Below are positions 16,145 through 24,902 of a stretch of 39,515 nucleotides of DNA, one piece after another. Origin of the DNA: JBLHGU01 sp047615875 (GTDB lineage Bacteria; Pseudomonadota; Gammaproteobacteria; Arenicellales; CAJQKF01); the NCBI GenBank assembly GCA_047615875.1, contig JBLHGU010000027.1:1-39515 (forward strand), in the 5' to 3' direction. Every line of letters starts with the position of its first letter. The stretch's first letter is position 1. Under the pieces are notes generated by a model, which was not told where the DNA came from, made no database searches, and saw nothing but the letters and a program-made list of their open reading frames with translations. The position numbers were made by a program, and so were the translations under genes.

Positions 16145-18433
16145 ATGAACGACAAACTGGTAGCCCGCAACCTGATGGGCGATGTATGGCCCGCAACTCA
16201 GCCAGGGGAAGACCCGGTATTATATGGTCATGCAGAGCTTAGCCCCCAGGGCGCCTTTGAGGCGCGCAGCGTGCAAACCTTTCGACTCACCTATACGGTT
16301 GGCCGTTACGGCATCGACGACACCGGCAGCATTCGAATTGTATTTCGCTTTATGGGTGACCAGGGCGATCTGCAAACCAGCGACCCAAGTGGTTACAACT
16401 TTGTTTCTGCCACCACCAATACCGACTCGCGGCTAGCGCTGTCTTATTCAAAAACCGGCCATCAGCGACCCTGGTTTCGCTCTCTCACAGTGCGATTGCA
16501 TGGCGGTTACCTAAGTGAAGGGGACATTATCACTATCGTGTTTGGCGATACCAGCAAAGGCTCGCCAGGCATGAAAATGCAATCGTTTAGCGAGGCTGGT
16601 TTTGAATTCAAGGTGCTAGCAGATGTGTGTGCTGTAGGCCACTATATTCCCCTTGTCGACAATCCGCATATTTCCATCGTACCCGGCGAAGTTTATAGCT
16701 GGAAGGCTGTAGTCCCTAGTTTGCGCAAACCCGGGGAGTTGTTTCGACTGGGTCTAAAAGCTGAGGATAAATGGGGCAATCCTACCCCTCTGGCTGAACA
16801 AAATTTACGCTTTGAGTGCAGCCTGCCAGTCTATGGCCTGACGGATTCCTATAGTTACCCGCTTGGCGAGAAATCTCTGGTAATCGATAACTTAAGTGTC
16901 GCCGAAGAAGGCTTGCTACGAATCAAAGTTTTCGATGAACAGAATAAATGCATCGCCGAGGCCGGGCCATTATTAATACGTAATGGACTGTCTGGCTATT
17001 GGGGAGATTTGCATGGCCAAAGTGGCGAGTCCATCGGCGTAACGACTTCTCGCCAGTATTTTGACTTCGCCCGCAACAAAGCCTTCCTCGATGTAACCGG
17101 GCATCAGGCCAATGACTTTCAGGTAAATAATACTTTCTGGAGTTATCTAAACGAGTTGACCGCTGAGTATCATGAAGATAATCGATTCGTTGTATTTCCG
17201 GGTTATGAGTGGTCCGGCAATACAGCAGTTGGTGGCGATCGCAATGTATTCTTTCGCCATGAAGGCCGTCAGATTCATCGTTCTTCACACGCATTAATCA
17301 CAGATCGCTCCGACCTTAATACCGACGCACCCACCGCGGCAAACCTGTTTGAAACTCTTCAAGATGAAAACTGTGTGGTCTATGCCCATGTTGGTGGCCG
17401 CTACGCAGACATAAGCCAGGCCCATGACGGCCGCCTGGAAACCGCCATGGAAATTCACTCTGCCTGGGGCACGTTTGAATGGCTATTAACAGATGGCTTC
17501 CCGCTAGGTCACCGCTCCGGCGTGGTGTGTAACAGTGATGGCCATAAAGGTCGACCGGGAGCAAGCTACCCCGGAGTGGCAACTTTTGGTGCTTACGGCG
17601 GACTAACCTGCTTCTTAACGGATGATTTTTCCCGAGATGGTCTTTTTGAATGCCTGCGTCGACGACATCACTACGGCACCACCGGTTGTCGGATGCATAT
17701 GGATGTTCAGGCAACATTCGATACTCCCGCCACTTTGTTCGAGCGAGACCCGAATCTAGTTGCTGATGCAAAGCAGCATCAGACCCATCAAGTCATGATG
17801 GGAGATATCGTACAGACTGATGATGAAAGTCTTGAACTGGAAATTAATCTCATAACCCATGCGCCAATCGAGCGAATTGAAATTCGCAATGGCACAACAG
17901 TGCTAGAGACTATTCGACCTTACAGCGAAGAAGATCTGGGACAAAGAATTCGCGTAATCTGGTCTGGTGCGGAATATCGCGGCCGCGGTCGGCAAACCAA
18001 CTGGGTTGGCCGTGCACGTTTTGGCAATTGCAAAATTCGACGCATGGAAAAAATTAACGCCTGGAATCACGAACGATTACTGGCCCAGAACGGCGGTGAC
18101 ACAGTAGAGTGGAACGCCATGACGACGGGTAATTTCGGTGGTTTCGATGCCTGGATTGATGAAGCCGACGATGGCTACCTTGACCTGACTACCAACCATG
18201 GCGAAATTCAATGCGACTTAAACAACATTGGACTGACGGACACGTTACTGGATGCCAGTGGATTGAAACGCGAGATAAGAGTATTCCGACTACCAGAAGA
18301 GAACTCTCACCGTTCAATGTCATTGAAAAGAAAAATAACCATTAAACCCGATGGAGATAATCCAATCTGGATTGCTGTCACCACTGAAGATGGTTTTCAG
18401 GCCTGGAGCAGTCCGATTTTTGCGTTCAAATAA
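16145..18433 (+). CDS. DUF3604-type PHP-like metal hydrolase
   Basis: 762 residues. Residues 1-280 form beta-rich domains without a recognised activity. Residues ~284-550 hold a PHP-like metal-site pattern: GDLHGQSGE (Asp 288, His 290), VTGHQAND (His 320), FPGYEWSG (Glu 355), YAHVGG (His 415), EIHSAWG (Glu 436, His 438) and NSDGHKGRPG (Asp 465, His 467). The remaining ~200 residues are again strand-rich (LEINLITHAPIERIEIRNG). There is no signal peptide. DUF3604 proteins are common in marine bacteria and have no settled function; the metal ligands support a phosphatase or amidohydrolase-like hydrolysis. It lies between a tautomerase and an EamA exporter gene (6 bases ahead of it). Confidence 0.78.
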   Translation: MNDKLVARNLMGDVWPATQPGEDPVLYGHAELSPQGAFEARSVQTFRLTYTVGRYGIDDTGSIRIVFRFMGDQGDLQTSDPSGYNFVSATTNTDSRLALSYSKTGHQRPWFRSLTVRLHGGYLSEGDIITIVFGDTSKGSPGMKMQSFSEAGFEFKVLADVCAVGHYIPLVDNPHISIVPGEVYSWKAVVPSLRKPGELFRLGLKAEDKWGNPTPLAEQNLRFECSLPVYGLTDSYSYPLGEKSLVIDNLSVAEEGLLRIKVFDEQNKCIAEAGPLLIRNGLSGYWGDLHGQSGESIGVTTSRQYFDFARNKAFLDVTGHQANDFQVNNTFWSYLNELTAEYHEDNRFVVFPGYEWSGNTAVGGDRNVFFRHEGRQIHRSSHALITDRSDLNTDAPTAANLFETLQDENCVVYAHVGGRYADISQAHDGRLETAMEIHSAWGTFEWLLTDGFPLGHRSGVVCNSDGHKGRPGASYPGVATFGAYGGLTCFLTDDFSRDGLFECLRRRHHYGTTGCRMHMDVQATFDTPATLFERDPNLVADAKQHQTHQVMMGDIVQTDDESLELEINLITHAPIERIEIRNGTTVLETIRPYSEEDLGQRIRVIWSGAEYRGRGRQTNWVGRARFGNCKIRRMEKINAWNHERLLAQNGGDTVEWNAMTTGNFGGFDAWIDEADDGYLDLTTNHGEIQCDLNNIGLTDTLLDASGLKREIRVFRLPEENSHRSMSLKRKITIKPDGDNPIWIAVTTEDGFQAWSSPIFAFK

Positions 18434-18439
18434 GTCCTG

Positions 18440-19363
18440 GTGAATCTCTCCAGAAACTTGCTTGGGATCATTTGCTGTTCCTGTGCCATGCTGGCTTTTA
18501 CAGTCCAGGATGCCATGGTTAAGTCGCTGTCCGAAGACTACGCTGTACTGCAGCTATTAGTCGCCAGGGGTATTTTCGTATTGCTAATTCTTGTTCCGCT
18601 TGCATTGTATTTACTCGGCACGCGGGGTTTGAAAATGAAACGCCCGTGGTTAATGGTGGCACGTGGGGCCTTATCGTTTTTCGCATTTACCAGCTACTAC
18701 ATTGCATTAACAGTCATCCCCCTGGCTGATGGCGCTGCCCTGTTTATGTCGGCGCCCTTGTTTGTTACCGCCATGTCGATGTTCATTTTGAAAGAGAAAG
18801 TGGGCATACACCGCTGGACCGCAGTAGTTATCGGTTTCTCCATGGTTTTGTATATCCTTAACCCGGGTTCAGAACTGTTCCAGTTAATCGCCGCTTTGCC
18901 CCTGTTCAGTGCGCTATGTTATGCAGTGATTCCAATTCTGACCCGCATGATTGGCACTTCAGAACACGTGGTTACCATGACGATTTATTTGAAGACCACC
19001 TATCTGGTTTTATGTCTGATTATGCTTGGCATCATTCACTTCGGTGGCTTTTATAATAGTGAGGGTGTGTTCTTTACCTCGATTACATTGCCCTGGAAAC
19101 CCTTCGACCTCACCGATTCTACGATGATTAGCCTGGCCGGTGTTATTTTCACCATAGCCCTGTTATTTATTACCCAGGCCTATCGAATCGCCGTAGTCAG
19201 TGCCGTCGCGCCCTTTGAATATAGCCTGATTTTCTGGGCCGGCTTGATCGGTTTTCTGGCCTTTGGCGATGTACCGTCTGAGCGTCTGATCATCGGCAGC
19301 ATTGTCATTATCAGCTGCGGTATTTACATCAGTCATCGAGAGGCTCGTCTGGCTGCCGGCTAA
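18440..19363 (+). CDS. EamA/DMT-family transporter (first)
   Basis: 307 residues with about ten membrane helices in two EamA repeats; e.g. LLGIICCSCAMLAFTVQDAMVK, the ARGALSFFAFTSYYIALTVIPLADGAALFMSAPLF segment and the second-repeat LLFITQAYRIAVVSAVAPFEY. DMT proteins move small metabolites such as amino acids or purines, often outward, using the proton gradient; the substrate is not predictable. The start is a GTG six bases after the stop of the DUF3604 gene, implying translational coupling. The stop overlaps the convergent MFS gene by four bases. A second EamA gene at 26060 is only distantly similar. Confidence 0.88.
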   Translation: MNLSRNLLGIICCSCAMLAFTVQDAMVKSLSEDYAVLQLLVARGIFVLLILVPLALYLLGTRGLKMKRPWLMVARGALSFFAFTSYYIALTVIPLADGAALFMSAPLFVTAMSMFILKEKVGIHRWTAVVIGFSMVLYILNPGSELFQLIAALPLFSALCYAVIPILTRMIGTSEHVVTMTIYLKTTYLVLCLIMLGIIHFGGFYNSEGVFFTSITLPWKPFDLTDSTMISLAGVIFTIALLFITQAYRIAVVSAVAPFEYSLIFWAGLIGFLAFGDVPSERLIIGSIVIISCGIYISHREARLAAG

Positions 19364-20586
19364 TCTTCTTTACTGTTGAGTTGCCATCTAACAGACCGTT
19401 CTGTCCTGACACAAATCACCAACGCTCCTCCACACAGAATGGCGAATCCGGCAATTAAGGGAATAATGGTGTTATCGAATAGATACCCCACTAGACCGCC
19501 CAGAAACAGAGACAGAATGGTGGTTACTGATCCAATTACAGCTGCCCCCATTCCGGCGATATGCCCCAATGGCTCCATGGCCATTGCATTCAGGTTGCCG
19601 AATAGAATACCCACCGGAAAAAGACCCATAAATAAGTAGGTCATAAACATCCAGAATGGGGGTGCACCGGCATATTGTGTCACTAGTAGCAGGAACAATG
19701 CCGATATCATGCTTAAAAACCACAAGGCCCAATTGGTCATTTGGGCCATGCCGTGGCGCATGACTAGTCTGGAATTCACCAGCGCTGCCACACCGAGCGA
19801 AATTGATGCCACAGCGAAGTAGAAAGCGAATGCACTGCCAGTCTTGTACAACTCTTGAAAAATCTGTTGAGCCGAAACCAGGTACCCAATAAAGGCACCA
19901 CTTACCAGACTAGCGGCCATGGTATAGGCGACCACAAGTCGATTGGTACAGACTTCGACAAAAGCCTGCCAAATACTGGCTAATTTGAATGGTCGACGAT
20001 TTTCCCTTGCCAGAGTCTCCGGCTGCCGCAAGGTGAACCATGTCAGTACGATCAGCGCTATCACCAGAAACATGACGAAAATACCGCGCCAGTCAGACAC
20101 CCACAGCACTAATTGTCCTAAGGCAGGTGCCATCATCGGTACTAGAATAAATATCGACATAATTAGTGACATGACTTGAGCCATGGCATTTCCGGCAAAG
20201 CGGTCTCGCACAATGGCAACTGTCAAATTACGTGGTGCGGCGACTCCCACACCTTGCAAAAACCTGCCAACCAACATGGTCGTATAGGTGGTCGCAAAGA
20301 TACACATCAAACAACCCACAACAAACAACATGATGCCAAAAAATATCACGGGTTTACGCCCCGTGCTATCTGAGAATGGGCCGTATATCAGCTGACCAAT
20401 TGCCATGCCCAGGAACACAACACTCACCACCGCCTGACGATCATTATCATTCTGCACGCCCAGGCTTTCAGCGATATATGGTAAAGCCGGCAGCATGGCA
20501 TCAATAGATAGTGCGATCAGTGACATCATTACTGCCATCAAGGCAACAAATTCACCACGAGACGGCTGTTTAATGGAAGCAGTCAA
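19360..20586 (-). CDS. Bcr/CflA-family MFS drug/metabolite efflux transporter
   Basis: 408 residues, twelve predicted membrane helices. Family marks: SIDAMLPALPYIAESLGV in helix 1, MAIGQLIYGPFSDSTGRKPVI (MFS motif A), GRFLQGVGVAA, and VPMMAPALGQLVL. Bcr/CflA members export compounds such as bicyclomycin, chloramphenicol or amino acids by proton antiport in the inner membrane. It is a stand-alone gene facing away from the FAA hydrolase that begins 174 bases further on. No regulator lies beside it. Confidence 0.9.
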   Translation of the reverse strand: MTASIKQPSRGEFVALMAVMMSLIALSIDAMLPALPYIAESLGVQNDNDRQAVVSVVFLGMAIGQLIYGPFSDSTGRKPVIFFGIMLFVVGCLMCIFATTYTTMLVGRFLQGVGVAAPRNLTVAIVRDRFAGNAMAQVMSLIMSIFILVPMMAPALGQLVLWVSDWRGIFVMFLVIALIVLTWFTLRQPETLARENRRPFKLASIWQAFVEVCTNRLVVAYTMAASLVSGAFIGYLVSAQQIFQELYKTGSAFAFYFAVASISLGVAALVNSRLVMRHGMAQMTNWALWFLSMISALFLLLVTQYAGAPPFWMFMTYLFMGLFPVGILFGNLNAMAMEPLGHIAGMGAAVIGSVTTILSLFLGGLVGYLFDNTIIPLIAGFAILCGGALVICVRTERSVRWQLNSKED

Positions 20587-20760
20587 AAAATAAGTCCTTA
20601 AAGCAAGTCGACGGAATAGGAGGAGGGGAACTCAGGTTGTAACCTGAAACCCCGATTTTACGTTAAATCCAACAATAAACTGCAACAAATCCACTCAAGT
20701 ACTTGCATGGATTGTGGCGTGGCTATATGTTTCGCAAAATTATTCAGCTTAGGGTTAAAA

Positions 20761-21609
20761 ATGAAACTACTTCGATACGGTGAGAAGGGCCAGGAAAAAC
20801 CTGGTCTTCTGGATGACACGGGTCATATTCGCGATCTTTCACAGATTGTTCTCGATATTAACGGCTCGAATTTGTCACCGGACAGCCTGAATCGACTCCG
20901 CGACGCCGACCTGGATTCATTACCATTTGTGGAAGGTGAACACCGTCTGGGTTCCTGTATAGCCACGCCGGGAAAATTTATCGGCATTGGTTTGAACTAC
21001 AGCGATCATGCTAAGGAATCGGGTATGGCTATACCTGAAGAACCCATTGTCTTCATGAAAGCAGACAGCGCAATGTGTGGTCCTCATGACGATATTATGC
21101 AACCGCTGGATTCGATCAAAATGGACTATGAGGTCGAAATCGCCATTGTTATAGGTCGAGCAGCTCGCAACGTTTCAGAACAGGAAGCGGCAGATTCTAT
21201 CGCCGGTTATTGCATTGTTCACGATGTCTCCGAGCGTTCATTCCAACTAGAACGCAGTAGCGGTCAATGGGATAAAGGCAAATGCTGCGACACCTTTGGC
21301 CCAACCGGACCCTGGCTGGTCACCTCTGATGAAGTCGGAGACGTTCAAAATCTGGCCATGTGGCTGGATGTGAATGGCGAACGACGCCAAACGGGCAACA
21401 CCAGCACCATGATTTTCAGCTGCCATTATCTGGTGAGCTATTTGAGCCGATTCATGACATTAAACCCGGGCGATATCATTGCCACTGGCACTCCGCCAGG
21501 GGTTGGTATGGGAATGAATCCGCCACAATGGTTACAACCCGGCGATCAGGTCTCGCTTGGCATTGATGGTTTAGGTGAGCAAAATCAACGCGTCATTCCT
21601 TACACCTGA
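20761..21609 (+). CDS. Fumarylacetoacetate hydrolase-family protein
   Basis: 282 residues from the ATG at 20761; an in-frame TTG/ATG region further upstream adds 18 residues without family character. Family motifs: GIGLNYSDHAKE, the metal site DYEVEIAIVIG (Glu-x-Glu and Asp), HDVSERSFQLE, GKCCDTFGPTGPW, the NGERRQTGNTSTMIF strand and GDIIATGTPPGVG. The group includes hydratases and hydrolases of 2-keto acids (2-keto-4-pentenoate hydratase, ureidoglycolate lyase, acylpyruvases), with divalent metal at the active site. No pathway partner is adjacent: it is followed by a hairpin and the convergent GNAT gene. Confidence 0.88.
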   Translation: MKLLRYGEKGQEKPGLLDDTGHIRDLSQIVLDINGSNLSPDSLNRLRDADLDSLPFVEGEHRLGSCIATPGKFIGIGLNYSDHAKESGMAIPEEPIVFMKADSAMCGPHDDIMQPLDSIKMDYEVEIAIVIGRAARNVSEQEAADSIAGYCIVHDVSERSFQLERSSGQWDKGKCCDTFGPTGPWLVTSDEVGDVQNLAMWLDVNGERRQTGNTSTMIFSCHYLVSYLSRFMTLNPGDIIATGTPPGVGMGMNPPQWLQPGDQVSLGIDGLGEQNQRVIPYT

Positions 21610-21634
21610 TTCAAACTACAGATAGGCAATTTAT

Positions 21635-21666
21635 CTATGTCTGATCTGGAACTGGGTCAGACATAG
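21635..21666. terminator. Perfect 10-bp hairpin overlapping the GNAT gene end
   Basis: CTATGTCTGA and TCAGACATAG pair perfectly with a 12-base loop; the plus strand then reads CTTTT. It lies 25 bases after the FAA hydrolase stop, so it can terminate that transcript. The same bases encode the last ~10 codons and stop of the convergent GNAT gene, so coding and hairpin functions overlap. Confidence 0.55.
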
Positions 21667-22108
21667 CTTTTGAGAAATAAACCCGCTTGAATCCAAGCTC
21701 CTGGCGATATTCGGTGATCTCCCAGCCGCATCGCTGATACATATCGACATTCTCCACCATGCATTCATGGGTATACATCTGTATGGAAGCATAACCTCGG
21801 GATCGGCACTCATCCTCAGCGAATTGTAGTAATAATTTGCCAACCCCCCGACCCTGACACTGTGGATCCACAGCAATGTTATCTAGCAGCAAACCAGCGC
21901 TCTTTTGCATAAGTACCAACAACCCCACAACAGACTCTCTATCGGTCGCAACAAAAGTTGCATGCTGCTGAATAATCTCAGAATAGTCATTCAACATCGG
22001 GCCAGGTAATTTACCCATGCGCTCCACGTAGTGTTGGAAAGCAGCCTGAACACATTCAGTTATGGCATCGGCGTCTGCCAGGACAGCCTTACGAATTGCA
22101 ATTTTCAC
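21635..22108 (-). CDS. GNAT-family N-acetyltransferase
   Basis: 157 residues; start GTG. GNAT motifs: N-terminal IRKAVLADADAITECVQAAF, strand VVGLLVLMQ, motif A LLLDNIAVDPQCQGRGVGKLLLQFAEDECRSRG (pyrophosphate loop QGRGVG) and the C-terminal NVDMYQRCGWEI. It transfers an acetyl group from acetyl-CoA to an amine on a small molecule or protein; the substrate is unknown. It lies downstream of pgi on the same strand (79 bases apart). Its last codons form the hairpin described for the FAA gene. Confidence 0.86.
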   Translation of the reverse strand: MKIAIRKAVLADADAITECVQAAFQHYVERMGKLPGPMLNDYSEIIQQHATFVATDRESVVGLLVLMQKSAGLLLDNIAVDPQCQGRGVGKLLLQFAEDECRSRGYASIQMYTHECMVENVDMYQRCGWEITEYRQELGFKRVYFSKAMSDPVPDQT

Positions 22109-22186
22109 AATAAAAGTTTTTTATGATTGCCTGATAAAGTTCATCAGCATATTAATAATATACTCATATAAAGAATAATCTGGAAC

Positions 22187-23836
22187 TTAAGAGATTTTGT
22201 TTCGATTACCAAGATAGGCAAGCAACCCACGGGTTGAGCCATCCATTTCGCTCAAATCTGCATTATCTGCAAACAAACCTTCAACCTTTGCTGCTACCTG
22301 CTTGCCCAATTCCACACCCCATTGATCAAACGAACAGATTTGCCAGATGACACCCTGGACAAAGATCTTGTGCTCATATAACGCAATCAACGCGCCGAGA
22401 TTAAAGGCATCCAGTCGGTCTAACACGACAGTGCTGCTGGGCCGATCACCAGCATAGCTTCGATGATTAACCAGGTTCTCAATCTCTATTTGTTCCATCC
22501 CCGCAGCGAGCAGTTCATCGCGTACCTGATCCTGATTTTTACCCTGCATTAGCGCAGAGGATTGGGCTAGCGCATTGGCAATCAGCAAACGATGTTGATC
22601 AGAGTCATATTCCGAGTTGGCAATCAGCACAAAATCCACTGGAATAATCTGAGTTCCCTGATGCAGTAACTGAAAGAAAGCATGCTGACTGTTGGTGCCA
22701 GGCTCTCCCCAAATTACCGGTGCGGTTTGCCATTCCACAGCGCTGCCATCCCGAGCTGTGCTTTTACCATTGCTTTCCATTTCGCCCTGTTGCAAAAATG
22801 CTGGCAACAACGAGAGATTCTCGCTGTAGGGAATAACCGCCTGGGTTGGCATAGATAAGAAGTTTCGACACCAGATTCCCAGCAAGCCCATCAAAACTGG
22901 CATATTGGATTCCAGTGGCTGGGTGGCAAAGTGTTCGTCCATGGATTTTGCGCCTGCTAGTAACTGGCGAAAACCGGTCATCCCAACAGCCAGGGCAATA
23001 GGCAGCCCGATGACAGACCACAGCGAAAACCGACCACCAACCCAGTCCCAGAAACTGAACATGTGATTAGTATCAATGCCAAATTCGGCAACTGCCTTAG
23101 TATTGGTGGATACAGCAACACAATGATTGGGAATAGCATCTTCACTGCCCAGATTCTCAATTATCCACTTTCGAGCCACAGCCGCATTCGCCATGGTCTC
23201 CTGAGTGGTAAAGGTTTTCGAGGCGATAATGAACAGCGTGGAAGCCGCATCCATATCGCGCAGCACCTCACTGATTTGGGCAGGATCAACATTAGCTACA
23301 AATCGAATATCAATGCCTGTCTTCCAATGCGGGCGCAGCGCCCGGCAAACCATTTCAGGCCCGAGGTGAGAGCCTCCGATACCTATATTTACAATAGTTT
23401 TTATTGGCTGCCCCGTTGCACCCAACCACTTTCTTGAGTGAACAGCTTCGACAAAATTTTCCATACGATGGAGTTCTTGTTCCACATCAGGCATCACATC
23501 GTGACCATCTACCATTAGGGGCGTATCCGGGGCTCGACGTAACGCAGTATGTAAAACGGCCCGCTGTTCGGTAATATTGATTCGCTCGCCACTAAACTGT
23601 CGGTCTATCCAGTCAGTAAGGCCGTTGGCCCTGGCTAAGTCACACAAAAGTTTTACTGTGTACGAGTCCACCTTATGTTTAGAATAGTCATATAACAACC
23701 CAGCAGCACTTAAGGAAAAATGTTCAAATCGACTCGGGTTCGTTTTGAACAAATCATCAATTCGCTGTTTGCCTAGATCGTCTGCATGCTCTGAAAGTGC
23801 TAACCACTCCGGCATCTGGTTAATTTTATTATTCAT
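22187..23836 (-). CDS. pgi: Glucose-6-phosphate isomerase
   Basis: 549 residues, the long proteobacterial form. Reaction: glucose-6-P to and from fructose-6-P. Signature regions are present: the sugar-phosphate loop IGIGGSHLGPEM, GGRFSLWSVIGLP (family signature 1), the catalytic ENLSLLPAFLQQGEMESNGKS region and FDQWGVELGKQVA (signature 2). The start ATG lies at the complement of 23834-23836. It is followed by the GNAT gene; upstream is a truncated Gfo/Idh gene on the same strand. Nothing here links it to pyruvate kinase 18 kb away other than glycolysis. Confidence 0.95.
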   Translation of the reverse strand: MNNKINQMPEWLALSEHADDLGKQRIDDLFKTNPSRFEHFSLSAAGLLYDYSKHKVDSYTVKLLCDLARANGLTDWIDRQFSGERINITEQRAVLHTALRRAPDTPLMVDGHDVMPDVEQELHRMENFVEAVHSRKWLGATGQPIKTIVNIGIGGSHLGPEMVCRALRPHWKTGIDIRFVANVDPAQISEVLRDMDAASTLFIIASKTFTTQETMANAAVARKWIIENLGSEDAIPNHCVAVSTNTKAVAEFGIDTNHMFSFWDWVGGRFSLWSVIGLPIALAVGMTGFRQLLAGAKSMDEHFATQPLESNMPVLMGLLGIWCRNFLSMPTQAVIPYSENLSLLPAFLQQGEMESNGKSTARDGSAVEWQTAPVIWGEPGTNSQHAFFQLLHQGTQIIPVDFVLIANSEYDSDQHRLLIANALAQSSALMQGKNQDQVRDELLAAGMEQIEIENLVNHRSYAGDRPSSTVVLDRLDAFNLGALIALYEHKIFVQGVIWQICSFDQWGVELGKQVAAKVEGLFADNADLSEMDGSTRGLLAYLGNRNKIS

Positions 23837-23857
23837 GGTAGATATTATATCGGCTAT

Positions 23858-24484
23858 TCATGCGTATTTTGTCGGTGTTTGCTGCGAAATATTTAGCACC
23901 CGCCCCTCATTGGCAGATTGATAAAAAAGTTCTTCAAGATACAGGTTGGTTAAATACTCTTCGGCGGTTTTTTCTAGTGGTTGATCCTCAAGCACATGGT
24001 TAACCACATGCTGCTGAAGATGATAAACACAGTCTCCACCAAATTGATCAGATTGGTTAGCCGGCAGAAGTGCCTCGTGTTGCAGATCGCCAAATTTACG
24101 CACTAATACGCTGCCATCGCCTTTCAGTTCCAACGTTCCGGCACTTCCCTCTATCAATGCTTCACCCATGGTACAACGAGTGTGGGTTGCTGCATGATCG
24201 AGATGGCGATTGCCATCAAACAATGCTCGCTTACCATCTGCGTAATTAAACATCAGGTAACCGGCATCTTCACCAGAGATCACAGGGTTGAGCTTTCGTA
24301 AATCTGCAAAAACAGACTCTGGCTCACCAAAAAGATACCTAAACGTATCGATAAAATGGATGGCCGTTTCATGAATAAGAAACCGGGGCATCTGCTGAAA
24401 ATAGGGCTGTCGATCAAGATAGGCACCATCACCCTGGCCATCTCCAGGCAGCATAATGAAACTGGCTAAAGAACCCAACTCCAA
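23858..24484 (-). pseudogene. Gfo/Idh/MocA-family oxidoreductase, N-terminus missing
   Basis: About 208 codons match the C-terminal half of a Gfo/Idh/MocA oxidoreductase (HETAIHFIDTFRYLFGEP with the catalytic His, GSAGTLELKGDG, and a TNLYLEELFYQSANEGRV tail). The NAD(P)-binding Rossmann domain (~130-150 residues) that should come first is absent: the frame closes at a TAG just upstream of the TTG at 24484, and the DNA beyond is the leader of the divergent ABM gene. An independent functional protein is unlikely. Relatives act on sugars and inositols. The deletion may have joined this gene to the neighbouring leader. Confidence 0.8.
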
Positions 24485-24601
24485 TACAAGCTATGTTTAA
24501 CTTTCGGGACATTTATAATCTCAACAAAATGGGTCTGGAATCATGTTTTTCTCAATTCGCATTCTATAATGGAATACCTCCACCAGGCATAGCAAGCACC
24601 C

Positions 24602-24892
24602 ATGTACGTCGTAACAGTTATCTTCAAAATAGAAAGCGAATTTTCAGAACAATTTCTGAACCGTGTAAAACAACAAGCTAAAGACTCAATAAATAACGAA
24701 AGCGAGTGCCATGTTTTCGATGTGTGCGTTAACCCGGAACAGTCCGATAGCGTGTTTCTTTATGAAGTGTATAGCGATCGGAGCGCGTTTGACACGCACT
24801 TGAATTCTGCACATTTCCTTTCATTTGACCAGGAATCCAGGGACTGGGTGGCATCGAAACATGTTAATACCTTTTTAAAGATCCAAACTTAA
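24602..24892 (+). CDS. Antibiotic biosynthesis monooxygenase (ABM)-domain protein
   Basis: 96 residues. ABM pattern: strand YVVTVIFKIESEF, helix FLNRVKQQAKDSINNE, strand CHVFDVCVNPEQSDSVFLYEVYSDRSAFDTHLNSAHF, with the His/Trp/Asp residues usual for YgiN-type monooxygenases. These small dimers often act on quinol-like aromatic compounds without a metal cofactor. The SMP-30 gene starts 10 bases after the stop. A TATAAT (24565-24570) 32 bases before the start could be a promoter element, with no convincing -35. Confidence 0.82.
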   Translation: MYVVTVIFKIESEFSEQFLNRVKQQAKDSINNESECHVFDVCVNPEQSDSVFLYEVYSDRSAFDTHLNSAHFLSFDQESRDWVASKHVNTFLKIQT

Positions 24893-24902
24893 AACCTTCC
24901 CG

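Noticed and set aside
16923..17771. Long minus-strand open frames inside the DUF3604 gene
   Set aside because: Low-complexity His/Arg-rich shadows of a clearly coding plus strand.
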